Assembly (NCBI RefSeq): GCF_000001735.4
Contig: NC_003071.7
Coordinates: 12,889,151-12,953,150 of the forward strand
DNA length: 64,000 bases
Direction: 5' to 3'
Source of the DNA: Arabidopsis thaliana
Taxonomy: Eukaryota > Streptophyta > Magnoliopsida > Brassicales > Brassicaceae
Numbering within the stretch: the first letter of the stretch is position 1; each line of letters begins with the position of its first letter. Positions 23,740 through 36,577 of the stretch are shown in pieces. The notes under the pieces are model-generated. The model did no database searches. It was not told the origin of the DNA and saw only the letters and a list, made by a program, of their open reading frames with translations. A program made the position numbers and the translations under genes.

Positions 23740-26631
23740 TTACAACTCTAGTTGAGAAGAAAGTTGAGTATTGGGATTATTATCAAGAGGCATGTATTGT
23801 GCCATTATAGCTCTTATCTCTGAGTCCATATATGTCTGCACACACATACACACACAAATCAATCAAATATGTGTATATCCAATATTAATGAACAAAGTAT
23901 TATAATGATTTGAGATATCTGATTACCCGAATTCTGTATTTATAAACAGTGTAAGCTCCTAAAGCAGCTGCACCTAATCCCATTATTATTATCCATATCA
24001 CTCCCCAACTGAAATCTCCTCTTGCATCTCTATCTGTACACAAGTTAATGATTAGTGAATGATTCGTTTATTCGAAAATATGATGAATGATGAGTGTAAT
24101 ATACTTATGCAAATGTCGTGTTCTCTTATGTAAAGCAAGCTTCCGCTGCAACTACATTCATAGCTTCCCCATGTGTTTTTGCATTTGCAATCGCGACATT
24201 GGCACGCTGTTTTCTCCTCACACTCATTCACATCTGCATTTATGTACATCAAAAAAATTTGATTTTGAAGCTCCATATATATGTTTTATAGTTTATTCCA
24301 ACTAATACCTTTGCACTCTTTGAGTCCATCCCCTATGAATCCAGGAGGACATTTGCAGCCTTTCGAATGATCATCCTAAGAACAACATAAAGATAGGAAT
24401 AACTTTTACTTCTAGTACTATAAACGTCAAAATAGATGAAATTTTGTTTGTTAGTCGAGAAATCTTTGTAAAAATTACACGGCAAGCGGAATATGTTTTT
24501 CCCATTTGAGTTTGTTTCCAACATCCTCCATTGTTTATGCCACAACGTAGTGCCCCCGAAGCTACAATATCCAAATGTAAACATGTGAAACTTATATATC
24601 GGATTTAGGAATCTTAGAGAATATATATGTAGTTGAACTTTTTTTACCTTCACAATGTGTATAACCGTCACCGAGAAACTTGACACCTTGAACAATGGGA
24701 CATTGACATACTCTTCCTCTGAAAGTGTCCTAAAACATTACAAGAAAATAATACTCATTTTAAGGCTTGATATAAATTGTAACAAAATAAAAGTTCTTAT
24801 TTTAGTACCCTGCAAGCTGTAATGTTGGTTGTTTTATCTTCCCAACACCCTCCATTGTTTTGTAAACACTCATTGGTTTCTATGTCTGTCGTCCAAACAC
24901 AAAATTCAAGACCATACATTAAAAATCATGAACCAGGTGAAAAAGTAAAATGTACATTAAGTAAAGAAGACCTTCGGTTAAACAAATGGGTGGCTCCGTC
25001 GTCTCACGAAACCCTGAGCAAAGGGCCTTAAGCACGGCCGATCTTTGCAATTTCCCTGTGGCAATGAGAAATTAGTTAACTAATAATGTTTGAGTCAGAC
25101 TTTGAAGAATTTGCTTCTTTCTCACCTCTATATTGTCTGTTGTTTATCACAATAGTTGGTAGTATCGTCACATCTCCTCTCGAGCCTTTCCCAACCTACC
25201 AAAATACAAATCAATGAAAACGTTTAGACTTTTAATAGTTTACATCTCCTGTAAAAGAAAAAAGAAAAAAAAGAAGAAGCTAACTTGTGCAACTTGTTCT
25301 TCTTTAAGAACAGGATTTTCAGCATTTGCGTCAATGTCTCCGATGCATTTGTCAATTTTCTTCACATCAACTCCTACTCGAAAACATAGAATAAGATCTC
25401 AAAACATTAAAAGTAAAATATGTCAAGATGTTAGGTTACCAAGAGATTGAATGACTTGATCAGCACATTTCTTGTTGTACTTCTCCTCTTTCATGGGACA
25501 ACGAATGGCGAAGTCGGTGACATAATCCCACCAAAGCCAAGGCTTTCCACTTTCATTAGTCACTCTAAAGAAGCAAGCTTGGCGTAAATTCTGAATAATT
25601 ACGTCTTTTCCATTGTATCCTCTGGAGAAATCTTGCTCAGGGTCCGGAGCACAATACCTTCCACCATTAATGCATTGTGTTTTACATTGTCTACTTGCCA
25701 GAAACGCTTCAGGACAATACCTAAATATATATCGAACATTAAAAAAAAATGTTATGTTACTAAACATGTTTGAAGAGAAGATACTGAGTGAATTACCAGG
25801 TGATGTAATGGGGAGTGAAGCGAGTGTAGCCTCCTTTCTCAAGAATCTGAGCAGCTCCTTTAAACCTCTTAAGAAACCGGATCTGTGCATCACATTTGGA
25901 TCCGCATTCATCATTACTGTTGGTCCATAACTCGTAAGCTACTCGATCGTTTGGATGTGGAAGAGCCTCCCGCCAGTCTAGACTTATATGAACGGGATCG
26001 CCATGAGCTATGGCCGTTTTGATGGCACTCCCTAGAGATCTGCTCACTAATGCTGAAGGAATTGTGATATTTTGTAGGTAATCTGCATCTGACGTCTCAT
26101 CCTCTGGTGCGTCCATGGTGATGAGTTGCTCGGGTCTGTTATCCGCCACCAAGATGGTTGCGGCACCAGCTCGTTGCGCATTCCACGCCTTCAAAGTAAA
26201 GTAACAATCTGAGACAACAACATATATATATTAGGTGCCTTGTCTCACAAGTCACCTTTTATGAAATTCTTGTGTGACAAGTCTTCTCTTTGCATTGTAA
26301 CAAAATAATCAAAGAGGAAGAGAGAGACACCTCCTCGATCCACAAGAACGAATGTGGGCAATCCAGCGACTCTGGATCTGAAAGAAATCTCAAAATCGTC
26401 AAAGTTCTTGCAAGCTTTCTGATTAGTTTTAGGATAAACCACCGCACCGGACATGCTTCCGCCGTATTGAGGGACGCCAAAATTTCCGAGGGCACATTCA
26501 TAGACTCCTCTGATGGACTCCGGCGAAGTCACTCGGAGGTTGTTCTTCTCCACAACGAACCTCCCTGTGCATGAACTCCACCCCACCGTTACCCATACTA
26601 TTACAACTAACCATACATTCGTCGTCCTCAT
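23740..26631 (-). CDS. VSR2: Vacuolar sorting receptor (BP-80/VSR family)
   Basis: Type I membrane receptor that sorts soluble cargo such as proteases and storage proteins from Golgi to vacuole. Thirteen exons (26331-26631, 25797-26208, 25440-25720, 25285-25373, 25126-25195, 24972-25055, 24809-24885, 24648-24729, 24479-24561, 24309-24375, 24105-24233, 23927-24033, 23740-23835) give 625 residues. In order: signal peptide ([16 protein letters not shown]), protease-associated domain including LVDRGDCYF (split by intron 1), a Cys-rich central region ([19 protein letters not shown]), EGF-like repeats ([24 protein letters not shown]), one membrane span ([17 protein letters not shown]) and a cytosolic tail with the Tyr sorting signal YMPL. 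The ATG at 26629-26631 is the true start; the upstream in-frame GTG is not used. Assignment to VSR2 is from locus context. Confidence 0.95.
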
Positions 26632-26864
26632 GATCACACAATAACTTTTTTGAGAGTTGATTTCGAAATACTCATCAATGGATAGCCAGCAAAATGTTCA
26701 AAAAGCTTCGCTTGACCAATCATTAAAGAATTGAAACTGTCAAAACAGTGAGCAATTATCTCAGCGTTTGAAGGAAGATTTTTAGATTTTTGTTTCTGTT
26801 TTAGAATTTAGTTACAAAAATCCAAAAAAAATAGTTTTTGGTTTTCGGGAGAGAAAGAATGAAA

Positions 26865-26975
26865 TCTATACTAATAATAGGAGTAGTTTGAGACCTACGA
26901 GAGTCTACGCATAGACCTTAAAACTCCTTTTTTTTGTAGGATGCTTATAATTAAGGGGAAACTTAACAAACTAGT
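26865..26975 (+). mobile_element. Possible miniature Helitron-like fragment
   Basis: Begins with TCTATACTAATAATAGGAG after an A and ends with CTAGT before a T, the A|T insertion pattern and terminal bases of Arabidopsis Helitrons. Inside, AGGAGTAGTTTGAG faces CTTAAAACTCCT, with a nested GTCTA-CGCA-TAGAC hairpin. A clear GC-rich hairpin just before the 3' end is missing, so the call is tentative. Confidence 0.35.
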
Positions 26976-29700
26976 TATATGATCCATGATAGTAAACAAT
27001 TCTCCTATGTTTCTCTATTTCAATTGAAGAATATAATCCATGGCCTCTCTTTATAAGAAAAAATGGCATCCGTTGTTTACAATCGTATATATATATAATT
27101 CTGTATAATAAAACTTCTTCAAATATCTAATAGTTTGTTGTCCCCTCACACAACGTGGATGATTATCTAGTTCATTCTTATGAGAGTAATAAAATTCTTT
27201 CCCAACACTAATGTGTTCTTCTCTCATTGCTCTATCATGCAATTAATATTATGTGTGACAAACAATTTTTTTTTCTTTCTTAAAGTTGGTTTATAAGTCA
27301 TAATTAATATCGCAAAGGAGCTTAGATTTGAATGTTTCAATTAAGGTAGGTAGCAAATGTTTAATTTGGAGATATTAAATATGTTAATACTTAATAGCCT
27401 TCAAAAATAGGTTGAAGATAAGCCGCATGGCAACTGGAGTAACACTGGAGTTGGTGTCGTCTGAAATTATTGGAAATTTATCTGATGAAGAAACGACAGT
27501 TGGATATCAACCAACTAGATACGACTTATTTCTTTTTTTTGCTGTCTTTAACATTCTTCCTCGTATGTTCTTATTCATTCTTTTTGCAGTGAGAAATATT
27601 TTATCATCTTAAACTATAGAATATATTGTCCATTTTTCCCACGTAGAAATCAAGTCACAAAAGAAAGTTGGTCAATTGCAGACGAGAGACGGCTTAGATC
27701 CTAAACCTTTTGCCATGCTTGTGCGTTTCCGAAAAACAAGGGCATTATTTTACATAATTAGCATTTAATTTCATCATGAAACGTAGTATAAGAAAATGAA
27801 AGAATCAATCACGTTCATTTTTATTTAGGTGTGAACATTAAATTGTTATATCAAATATTTATATGCCAATTCTGTATTAGTACACTTTATGTCATATATC
27901 TTAAGAATTTGAATAATTATATTGTGCCGTACAAAATTGATTGGTTAGACTTTAATTAAATAGTAGTTGAATATAATCTATCATTGTGTAAAGTACAAAT
28001 AAATGAGTAAATATAGCGTTGAATTATAGCGCCATGTTATTCTATACAAAATGTTAATATATTTTTTTGTCAGAATACGTGTTTCGTTGTAAGTATTTCC
28101 AATAATGTTGAATTTCGAAAATTTAAATGCTGCATTTGTATATTATTATTTTATTAAATATATATTTGGTAAAGTTGAAGTTTAAAACTATAAATGCAAT
28201 CGAGAAAGAAATTGGAACTTGTGTAGTTTATAATTTTGTCAAAAAAATTCGTGTTATCATTCAGGTTTAAATTTGACGTAATGTGTTTTTTTGAATTATA
28301 GATGAGCATAAAATGCTCAAAAAAACATTTATCAAAATTCAGGAGTCAGCGTAATGCAGAAATGAAATTAAAAAATCATGTTCAGATGAAAGAAAAAAAA
28401 AAGTACACATAGCAAATGTACATGCATGTCTGCGCCAAATATGAATACAAGATTCATGTAGGCGTGTTGGTGCACGTCGATGTATCTACCTTAATATCTT
28501 AAAGTTAAACCATTCAATAGATCTGGTCTGCGAAATCTAATTTTTGTGGATTCTATAAACTAAAACATAATTTATATATCTAAATGGAAGAGACTAAAGA
28601 CAGTTTACTGAACTTTTAGTTATAAGTGACTTGTTAATCTCATTTAAACCCAAGCAATAATACATATTTTAACAATTTTATTTAGAGTTTAGATACCGAA
28701 TTTGATTAGTGATACAAAGCGATACAAATTTTTACTGATTAGAGAAAACATAAGTAATAATCGATTCTAAAAATGGTAGTAAAAAAGTATATAAAAAACT
28801 GAGAATAAGACTCTTAAGTAACACTTTGGATATTGCTTTTGTAATCGATTATTGTTAAAGTAGTCACCCCACATTGCACCAGTATAAAATTACTTCACAA
28901 ATTTAATCAAGTATGAGATTTCTTCAGTATTTGAGACATATTAAAAATTTATGAGATGTAATAAAAGTTTTTAGTATCGCCAAATACTAAAAAAGTTAGT
29001 TGGTTTCTTTACAAATAAAACATGTTTATAAGATCAAAAGATGAAAAAAAATGCACATGAAAGTCATTTGAAATTCAACAATATTGAATCAGTACTTTCT
29101 TAAATAAAATTAGTCACACAATATAATTTACTAAACATAAGTTTCTTGATAAGAGAACAAAACGAAAAAAAAAAACTAAAAGAACATGCGCATAACATGG
29201 TTACCGAAGTATTCAAAGAAACACTCATCCAAGAAATTATGCGAGTACCAGTCCCTTGCCCACCCAAAACAAGCAACAATTCGAAAAGAAAGGTAATTAC
29301 TTTATAAAAAAATATATTGTTTTGTCTAATTAAGCTGATTTCTACATTTATCTGCATTTAAAGGAGGGTTGGATTAGTAACTTCTCGAAACGTTTTTTCT
29401 TCTAAAGGATTTAGAGGTAAACTGTGTTATCATGTCCTATCACTTATCAGTTGACCGCTTATCAGTTAAAAATAGGGAATGGTTTGTCGGTTAAGTAAAG
29501 ATAAAAAGGAAATTATGTTAAATTCAGAGATATTGATTTTGATATTTTAAAAATCTATATCGTTCACCAAAAAAAAAAGAAAAAACACTTCTCTGTTAAG
29601 CTTTTTCAAATTGACTTAGGTTTTTTTATTCTTTTTTTTAACACTGAAACAAATCAAATAAAATCCAAAAGGGTTAGATGAGTGCAAATCACAGAGGAGT

Positions 29701-29786
29701 AAAAAACTAATTCTATCCTACTAGAACAAATTGAATTAGGATTTTTTTTGTTCTAGTAGGATTGTAAGCAAGAAATTTAGTTTTTT
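29701..29786. repeat. Foldback hairpin with 16-bp perfect stem
   Basis: ATCCTACTAGAACAAA (29715-29730) pairs perfectly with its reverse complement at 29747-29762 across a 16-nt loop. The flanking AAAAAACTAA (29701-29710) can pair with TTTAGTTTTTT near 29776-29786 after a bulge. Confidence 0.8.
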
Positions 29787-30170
29787 CTTTTCTTCTTTAT
29801 GTTGACAAAAATATATATCTGAACATTATTTGCAAAAGGAAAATAGATAAAATGCAAGTTTTTCAAATTTTAAAGTCATAAGTTTCGTCTATCGTATTAG
29901 TAGTTTTGCTCTGTAAGAAGTTTATATAACAATAAAAATTACTACATGATGTAAAAATAAATAAAAAAATTACTACATATACACACATAATACCGCAAGT
30001 AAAACAAATTGCCAAAATTGTAAAAAAGTCAACATCAGCATTAATTAACATTTTAATTAAAACCCAACCTTCTCTTTCCTTTTCTTGTATTAAGCTAACC
30101 ACATCTTCCGTCTAATTACCACAACACAAAATCCTATTAAAATTATAAAATAGGAAAATAATCTCTCTGT

Positions 30171-30178
30171 TATAAATA
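30171..30178 (+). promoter_or_regulatory. TATA box of the MFS transporter gene
   Basis: TATAAATA, 73 bp upstream of the ATG at 30251; good core-promoter spacing. Confidence 0.7.
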
Positions 30179-30250
30179 CAACTCCCCCACATATAGAATC
30201 TTGCTCCTATATTCACAATCTCTGTTTCTTTCAATTATCACTCAAGAAAC

Positions 30251-32072
30251 ATGTCTCGGAAGATTCTCCCGTGGTTGAGTCTAGTCGCTATTCTCTGGCT
30301 TCAATCTTTCAATGGCACCAACTTGAGTTTCCCAGCTTACTCTTCACAGCTTAAAGAGCTTCTCAAAATCTCCCAGTTTAAGCTAAATTATCTTTCTTTC
30401 GCCTCCGACGCTGGAAAAGTCCTAGGTTTTATCTCCGGTATCGCCGCCGTTTATCTTCCTCTCCCTCTTGTCCTTCTCGCCGGAGGTTCATTAGGGTTCG
30501 CCGGCTACGGTCTCCAGTATCTCTCCATCATCAAGAAGATGTTTACTTTATCGTTCTCTCAGATGTGGTGTTTGAGTTTCTTGGCCGGGAACAGTATCTG
30601 TTGGATCAACACAGCTTGTTACATCGTCGCAATCAATAGTTTTCCGGTGAACCGTCAAGTCGCCGTGGGGATCACGGCAAGTTATCAAGGTTTGAGTGGG
30701 AAAATCTACACCGACATGGTCCACTCTTTTTTTCACACGTCTCAACGTGAAGAAGCTTCGGGTTATCTCTTGCTCAACTCTCTTGTTCCATTGGTCGCTT
30801 GTCTCGTGACGGCTCCTATGTTGATGAGACACGGAGGAGACAAAACGATGTCGTATTCTAAGGATGTTAAAGTTGGTTTTATCGTTTTGTTCGTCTTGAC
30901 TATTGCTACGGGGATTTATGCGGTGGCTACGAGTCTTGTCTCGGTTCCTGCGGTTTTAGTACTTGTAGGCATTGCTCTGTTTCTTCTTGCTCCTCTTGCT
31001 ATACCAATTGGAGTTGGATTTAAAGAGCTTATGTCCTCTAGAAAAACTCAACAAAAGGTGCACGATCTTGAAGCTCCTGTCGATAAATTTTATTTCGTAG
31101 AAGAAGATCACACGAAAGAAGAAGAAGAGTTTGAGAAGGCAATAATTGGAGTTAAAGAAGAGGTCGAGTGGACACAACTATGGAAGAAACTCGATTTTTG
31201 GATATACTTTGGACTCTATTTGTTCGGTCCAACGGTCGGGCTAGTGTTTACGAACAATCTTGGTCAGATCGCTGAGTCTCGTGGCTCCACCGCCACCAGT
31301 TCCTTGGTCGCTCTCTCGTCGTCGTTCGGGTTTTTCGGCCGCTTGTTACCATCATTACTCGACTACTTCTTTTCTAGGTAAAAATCACTTACTTTTTTTT
31401 TACCCTTTTGATTAATTAGCAAGATACTAATTAAAACCTAATCAATTAATTCCTTCATAATACAACTACGTTGACCTAGCACGTATAATTATAACATATG
31501 TTGCATTCTTTGCATCTATCTACGTGTTTGGTCTCATTCATCGAACAACCTTCGACAAATCGACACATTCTTTATAATCAATCTCCTAATTTATAGGAAA
31601 AAAACAATATTTATTCTAACATTTTATTTTTCTTTACTACAGGAACAAATACATGCCATCAAGTCCGGTTTCTATGGCGGGTTCACTGGTAGCAATGGTA
31701 GCTTCGTTTCTCCTCCTCCTTATTGACTCCGACATTGCTCTCTACATCGGCACGGCGATGATTGGCATCTTCTCCGGAGCCTTGACTTCACTCTCTGTCA
31801 CAATGACGGCAGAGCTTTTTGGGACGAAGCATTTTGGAGTTAACCACAACATTGTTGTCGGAAGTATTCCCCTTGGATCTTTTTCTTTCGGTTTGTTAGC
31901 CGCTAAAATTTACCGCGACGGAGCTGCTCTTTACGGAGATGATGGCAAGTGTTTTGGGATGCATTGCTTTCAAACCACTTTGGTATTTTGGGGAATGCTT
32001 TGTTCGATCGCCGCACTTCTCGCCGCCGTTTTGTATATACGCAACCGCAAGTTCTATTCGCAGAAGCCGTAG
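30251..32072 (+). CDS. Nodulin-like major facilitator transporter (NFD4-like)
   Basis: Polytopic membrane protein of the plant nodulin-like/MFS family (At2g30300-like); the substrate is unknown. Exons 30251-31377 and 31643-32072 join through AG|G to 518 residues. The N-terminal nodulin-like domain spans about residues 8-250, with family motifs NGTNLSFPAYS, LAGNSICWINTACYI and GITASYQGLSGKIYTD. A hydrophilic loop rich in Glu and Lys (EEDHTKEEEEFEKA) separates it from the C-terminal MFS half, which begins at WTQLWKKLDFWIYFGLYLFGP and includes TNNLGQIAESRG and TAELFGTKHFGVNHNIVVGS. About 12 membrane spans are visible. The intron position in this half and the closed frame support the model. No truncation is evident. 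Confidence 0.9.
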
Positions 32073-33853
32073 AAGAAGAAGAAGAACCAACAACAAGAAG
32101 TTTTGATGGCAAACCGTAGCACATTTTCCGTTGGTATCAAGCAACGCAATTTTTTTGGTACATCCGTAGATTTTTATTTAACCTATGGAAACCGGTTAAA
32201 GTGTAACCGACGGTCAGGTTTTTGTGTATATAGACTAGTAGAGGATGTAAAAACTAGATATAGTAACAAAAGCATATATGCATTGAATTATTATTGATCG
32301 AAATTTTTATAAAGATCCTTTTTAATTATTATTCTTAATCATGGTTTTATTTATTTATTTAAGAAATAGTGAAATGTATTCTTAATAATGTTTGAGAGCA
32401 AATCAAATTTTGTTTTTGTTTTTGGCTGAATTAAGCTAGATCATTTATGAATGCTGGAGAATTTAAAACGACTTTGTTTGATTATTAATGGAAAAAAGGA
32501 CTTGACGAAATTTCGGGAGAGTCTTATTAATATATGCCTACATAATATTCTGTTGGTACGTACGTAGTTGGTGTTCTTGTTGGTTCGAACGTGGGTTATT
32601 ATTTAACTAATTTTAATTGTAATGTGAACCAGGTTTTATGGGACCCCAACAACAATCAATAAACTTTCACCTAAATCAATTCTTTTCATTACTTTATGAT
32701 GTCCAGATATTTTTTTATTGGTAAGTGATTATTAGACATACGTCGGTTTTGCGAGAGTGACGACGTGAACGTTTTCACCCACAAAGGAGAACTAAACCAA
32801 TATATGGTCGAGATCAAGACATGCATGATTTACGCAGCATTTAAGATTTGAACTTCATACCTATATACAATTTATGCCACAAAACATTTTCAGTGAACGT
32901 TAAAATCCAAGTATCCAATTGTTAGTATAATCTAGATACACAAACAATGATAAAAATAACATTTTGAAATTAAGAAAGGATAATTTTCATAGTATTAAAC
33001 CTGGTGTAAATAACTTGGAGATAGATAAATATATCATTCTTTTAAATTTGTTGTCATGATCAGTGGTTAAGTCCACGGAACAACTTACAATAAATGACAC
33101 CATACGTGGCTACTGAGGAGGCCCGGCCAATTTTAAACAAGATATTATGTATCTTAATTTGAATTGGTTAGTACTTTTACATGTTGGTTAACGTAGTCTA
33201 GACTCAGAGAGCCTTTTAAAACAATAACAAAATTCTTTAAGAAAAATAACCCAATTGCAAACGGTCCTTAACATGTACATGACTACTAGCATATAACATC
33301 TTGACCCATTGTAGTAAACTAGTAGGTATAAAATAAATATTTTATAAACATCATGATTTCAAGTGTTTATGGCCAATTTTCAACATGAATAGTTTATTTG
33401 AATCACGTCCGTACAATCCGTCTCCAAGGAGGTAAAATGACTTTGCCAAATATGTAGTTCATGGCTCAGATTAATTAGCATTATTTGTCTTAACATAAAA
33501 AAAATACAAAATTAATAGTAGTTTAAGATAAGAAACGTTATATTCATTGATTTACTTAATGCATTGTTTTTAATAAAATGTTATTTATTACAAAAATATT
33601 TTTGTATTTTCAATATGCTGATGGACATAAAACCCTTTTCAAACTAATTGACCAACAAAAATTTATCTACTTTTTTTTTACAAATTTAGTTTCAATTTCT
33701 TCTGTTTTTGACCATACTATAGTTATATCTTTATTTAGATCTTGTTTTTTCTTTTTATCTTTTGTTATATTTCAAGAAGAACAAACTTACAAAATAAGAG
33801 AACCAGTATGGTTCAAAAACCAACTCACTCCTACAAAAGTCAAAAGTTGTCCT
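32073..33853. other. Intergenic, MFS downstream / GDSL lipase B upstream
   Basis: AT-rich 1.8 kb on the plus strand between two plus-strand genes. The only ORF of note (33578-33865) is AT-driven. No transposon end is recognised. Confidence 0.55.
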
Positions 33854-33860
33854 TATAAAT
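33854..33860 (+). promoter_or_regulatory. TATA box of GDSL lipase B
   Basis: TATAAAT, 51 bp upstream of the ATG at 33905. Close for a plant promoter, so the leader would be about 20 nt. Confidence 0.5.
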
Positions 33861-33904
33861 TGTGAAACAAGAAATAAAAACAACAAATCAAATTAATTAT
33901 CACA

Positions 33905-35221
33905 ATGTCTACATCTAAAACCATAGTGTTTGGTCTCTTTGTCGCAACACTCCTCGTCTCTTGCAATGTGGCTGCAAACGCCACAACGCAGCCGCTTTTC
34001 CCAGCGATTCTAATCTTCGGTGACTCAACCGTAGACACAGGCAACAACAACTACCATTCACAAACCATCTTCAAGGCTAAGCATCTCCCTTACGGCGTTG
34101 ATCTACCGGGCCATGAAGCTAACGGAAGATATTCAAATGGAAAAGTAATCTCTGACGTCATTGCTTCCAAACTCAACATCAAAGAGTTGGTTCCTCCGTT
34201 TCTACAACCAAACATCTCCCACCAAGACATTGTCACTGGCGTCTCTTTCGCATCCGCGGGTGCGGGCTACGATGACCGGAGCTCACTCTCGAGCAAAGCA
34301 ATCCCGGTCTCACAACAGCCAAGCATGTTTAAGAATTATATTGCTCGTCTCAAAGGTATCGTAGGAGACAAGAAAGCAATGGAGATCATTAACAACGCTT
34401 TAGTGGTCATAAGCGCAGGGCCTAACGATTTCATCTTGAACTTTTATGATATCCCCACGAGGCGTCTTGAGTATCCTACTATCCATGGTTACCAAGAGTT
34501 TATCCTCAAGAGGCTTGACGGTTTTGTCCGGGTAAAAATCTCATATACATTATTTTGTTTCTTTAGGTCTAAGAGACTAAGACTAGTACGTAGTTGATAT
34601 TTCTTTGAGTAATTTTCTTATATATGTCGTACGTGTTGACTCTCGAATCTTTTTTTTGTTCCTTATGTGTGCAGGAGCTTTATAGTTTAGGTTGCCGAAA
34701 TATTGTGGTCGGAGGGTTACCACCAATGGGATGTTTACCAATCCAAATGACCGCGAAAATGAGAAACATTTTGAGATTTTGTGTGGAACAAGAAAACAAA
34801 GACTCCGTTTTGTACAATCAGAAACTAGTAAAGAAACTGCCTGAGATCCAAGCGTCTCTACCGGGAAGCAATTTCCTTTACGCCAACGTCTACGACCCAT
34901 TGATGGACATGATCCAAAACCCTAGTAAATACGGTATATACCATTTCTTCCTTGTAACGCAAGTTATCTAAATCTCAATCTTAATAATTTATGCAATAGA
35001 TACTCATTGTTGTACACATGAAAACAGGATTCAAGGAGACTAAGAAAGGATGTTGCGGAACAGGATACTTGGAAACAACATTCATGTGCAATCCCCTTAC
35101 AAAGACTTGTCCGAATCACTCCGATCACTTGTTTTGGGACTCAATTCATCCCTCGGAAGCTGCCTACAATTACATTGGCAACTTTGTGGATGCTCAGATT
35201 CGAGGCTGGATTAAGGCTTAA
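33905..35221 (+). CDS. GDSL esterase/lipase (paralogue B, At2g30310-like)
   Basis: Secreted SGNH hydrolase, sister of the minus-strand gene at 2116-3387. Exons 33905-34531, 34675-34933 and 35028-35221 give 359 residues. Signal peptide VFGLFVATLLVSCNV, block I FGDSTVDTGNN with catalytic Ser41, GPNDF, and DSIHPSEAAY near the C-terminus are all intact. Compared with paralogue A, exons 2 and 3 have identical lengths (259 and 194 bp), intron positions are the same and most residues match, for example the shared IARLKGIVGDKKAMEIINNA. Differences include an extra residue before the mature N-terminus and substitutions such as TVDTGNN for TADTGNN. Substrate and tissue are not readable from sequence. 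Confidence 0.95.
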
Positions 35222-36577
35222 GCCATCAAACATTACGAAATTCATCAATTAAACAATATTGTATTTCTTGGAATTGACATGACAAAAAATTATGGCCCTA
35301 TAGAGATGATTGATCTCTGTATCTAATGGGTGTTTTGTATTGGACTACGCTTAGTTTTCATTTAACTTTACTCTCATATTAATATAATCTAACAAACAAT
35401 ATTCCCAATATTACATTTTTTGCATAGGGTACACAACCTTTTTTAATATACCTAATCATGAAGTAAATCAGTTACTTTCTAACTTATTTTGGATCGAATT
35501 GTTTGGATCGCTTTGTCAATCGTTTTTTTTAATCTTTTTATTTTATTAATATATCTTAAAAACAGTTTATTATAATCTATTTTTCTCCTTTTGTTTTTTA
35601 GACTGACGAAGATTTATCTAAAAACAAAAATAAAATTTGAAACCTTCTTTTCTTTTTCTAAAAGTGGAAAGAAGTTCAAAGAATGTTCTACAACTTATCG
35701 TATGAAGCCAAGAGTCCAAAGACAATAAATTCCAATAAAATTCGTATTTAATGATCATGACGACGACATGTTGAGACGAAGATTTGCTGCATCGTCAAAG
35801 GATTTAATCAAAACGAAGAGTGTGACTGAGAGAAACGTTACGAAGCAAAGTTAAAAAAGAAACATACAATGAATGATTACACGTCTTCTTGTCATGTATT
35901 GTGTAACCCCAACATTTACTCATTGCTAACTTCCCTACTTAATTGATTGTGATTTTGATATCTTATGATACAAACTAAAACAAATCTGACGCATGATTGA
36001 CGTCGGATATGACGCCATTGGGAACGACAAGTCTCTTTCTCCATTTTTAGGACAACCAAATTTAGCATGGATACATAGAAATGTACCTGTGTGTTCGACT
36101 TCTTTACTTTACATACATAGACAAAATCTCATAAAACTCTGAATAATATTATTATTGTTCCTTTTTTCACCTTAAATCTCCAATGTTTTTAACTATCAAA
36201 AACGTATAATGTAGTATATCAAAAACGTTATTTGTCAAGCCACTCAAAAAGATGTACCCACTTGTATACGAAATCATGTTTACTTGTTCCAAATGAACCA
36301 AGTAATCTTATGAGAACTTTGTGTTTGCTTTTACAATTTACAAACAAAAAGGTAGAAAAGTATTCCTATTTTTCTAAGGTAAAAGGTAAAATGTAAAAAC
36401 AAATATGTTAACATTGCGTTTAAACTGAGAGACTTGGCTTAATCTGAATCATAACAATGTAAGAAACTTTAGATGCTTCTCATAAAACTTTCTCATATTC
36501 AATGTAAGTGAAACAATTAATCATAAAACATTCAATCAAGGTGCACAAAACGTAGATGCAACTAATGTTAGACTCTC
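35222..36577. other. Intergenic between convergent lipase B and TruA genes
   Basis: 3' flanks of both neighbours. No ORF, RNA gene or repeat stands out. Confidence 0.55.

Larger units (their letters stand above)
26632..30170. other. Divergent intergenic region VSR2 / MFS transporter (3.5 kb)
   Basis: Holds both promoters. It contains a possible Helitron-like fragment (26865-26975) and a foldback hairpin (29701-29786). No credible coding ORF is seen; 27412-27612 and 29100-29357 look random. Confidence 0.55.
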
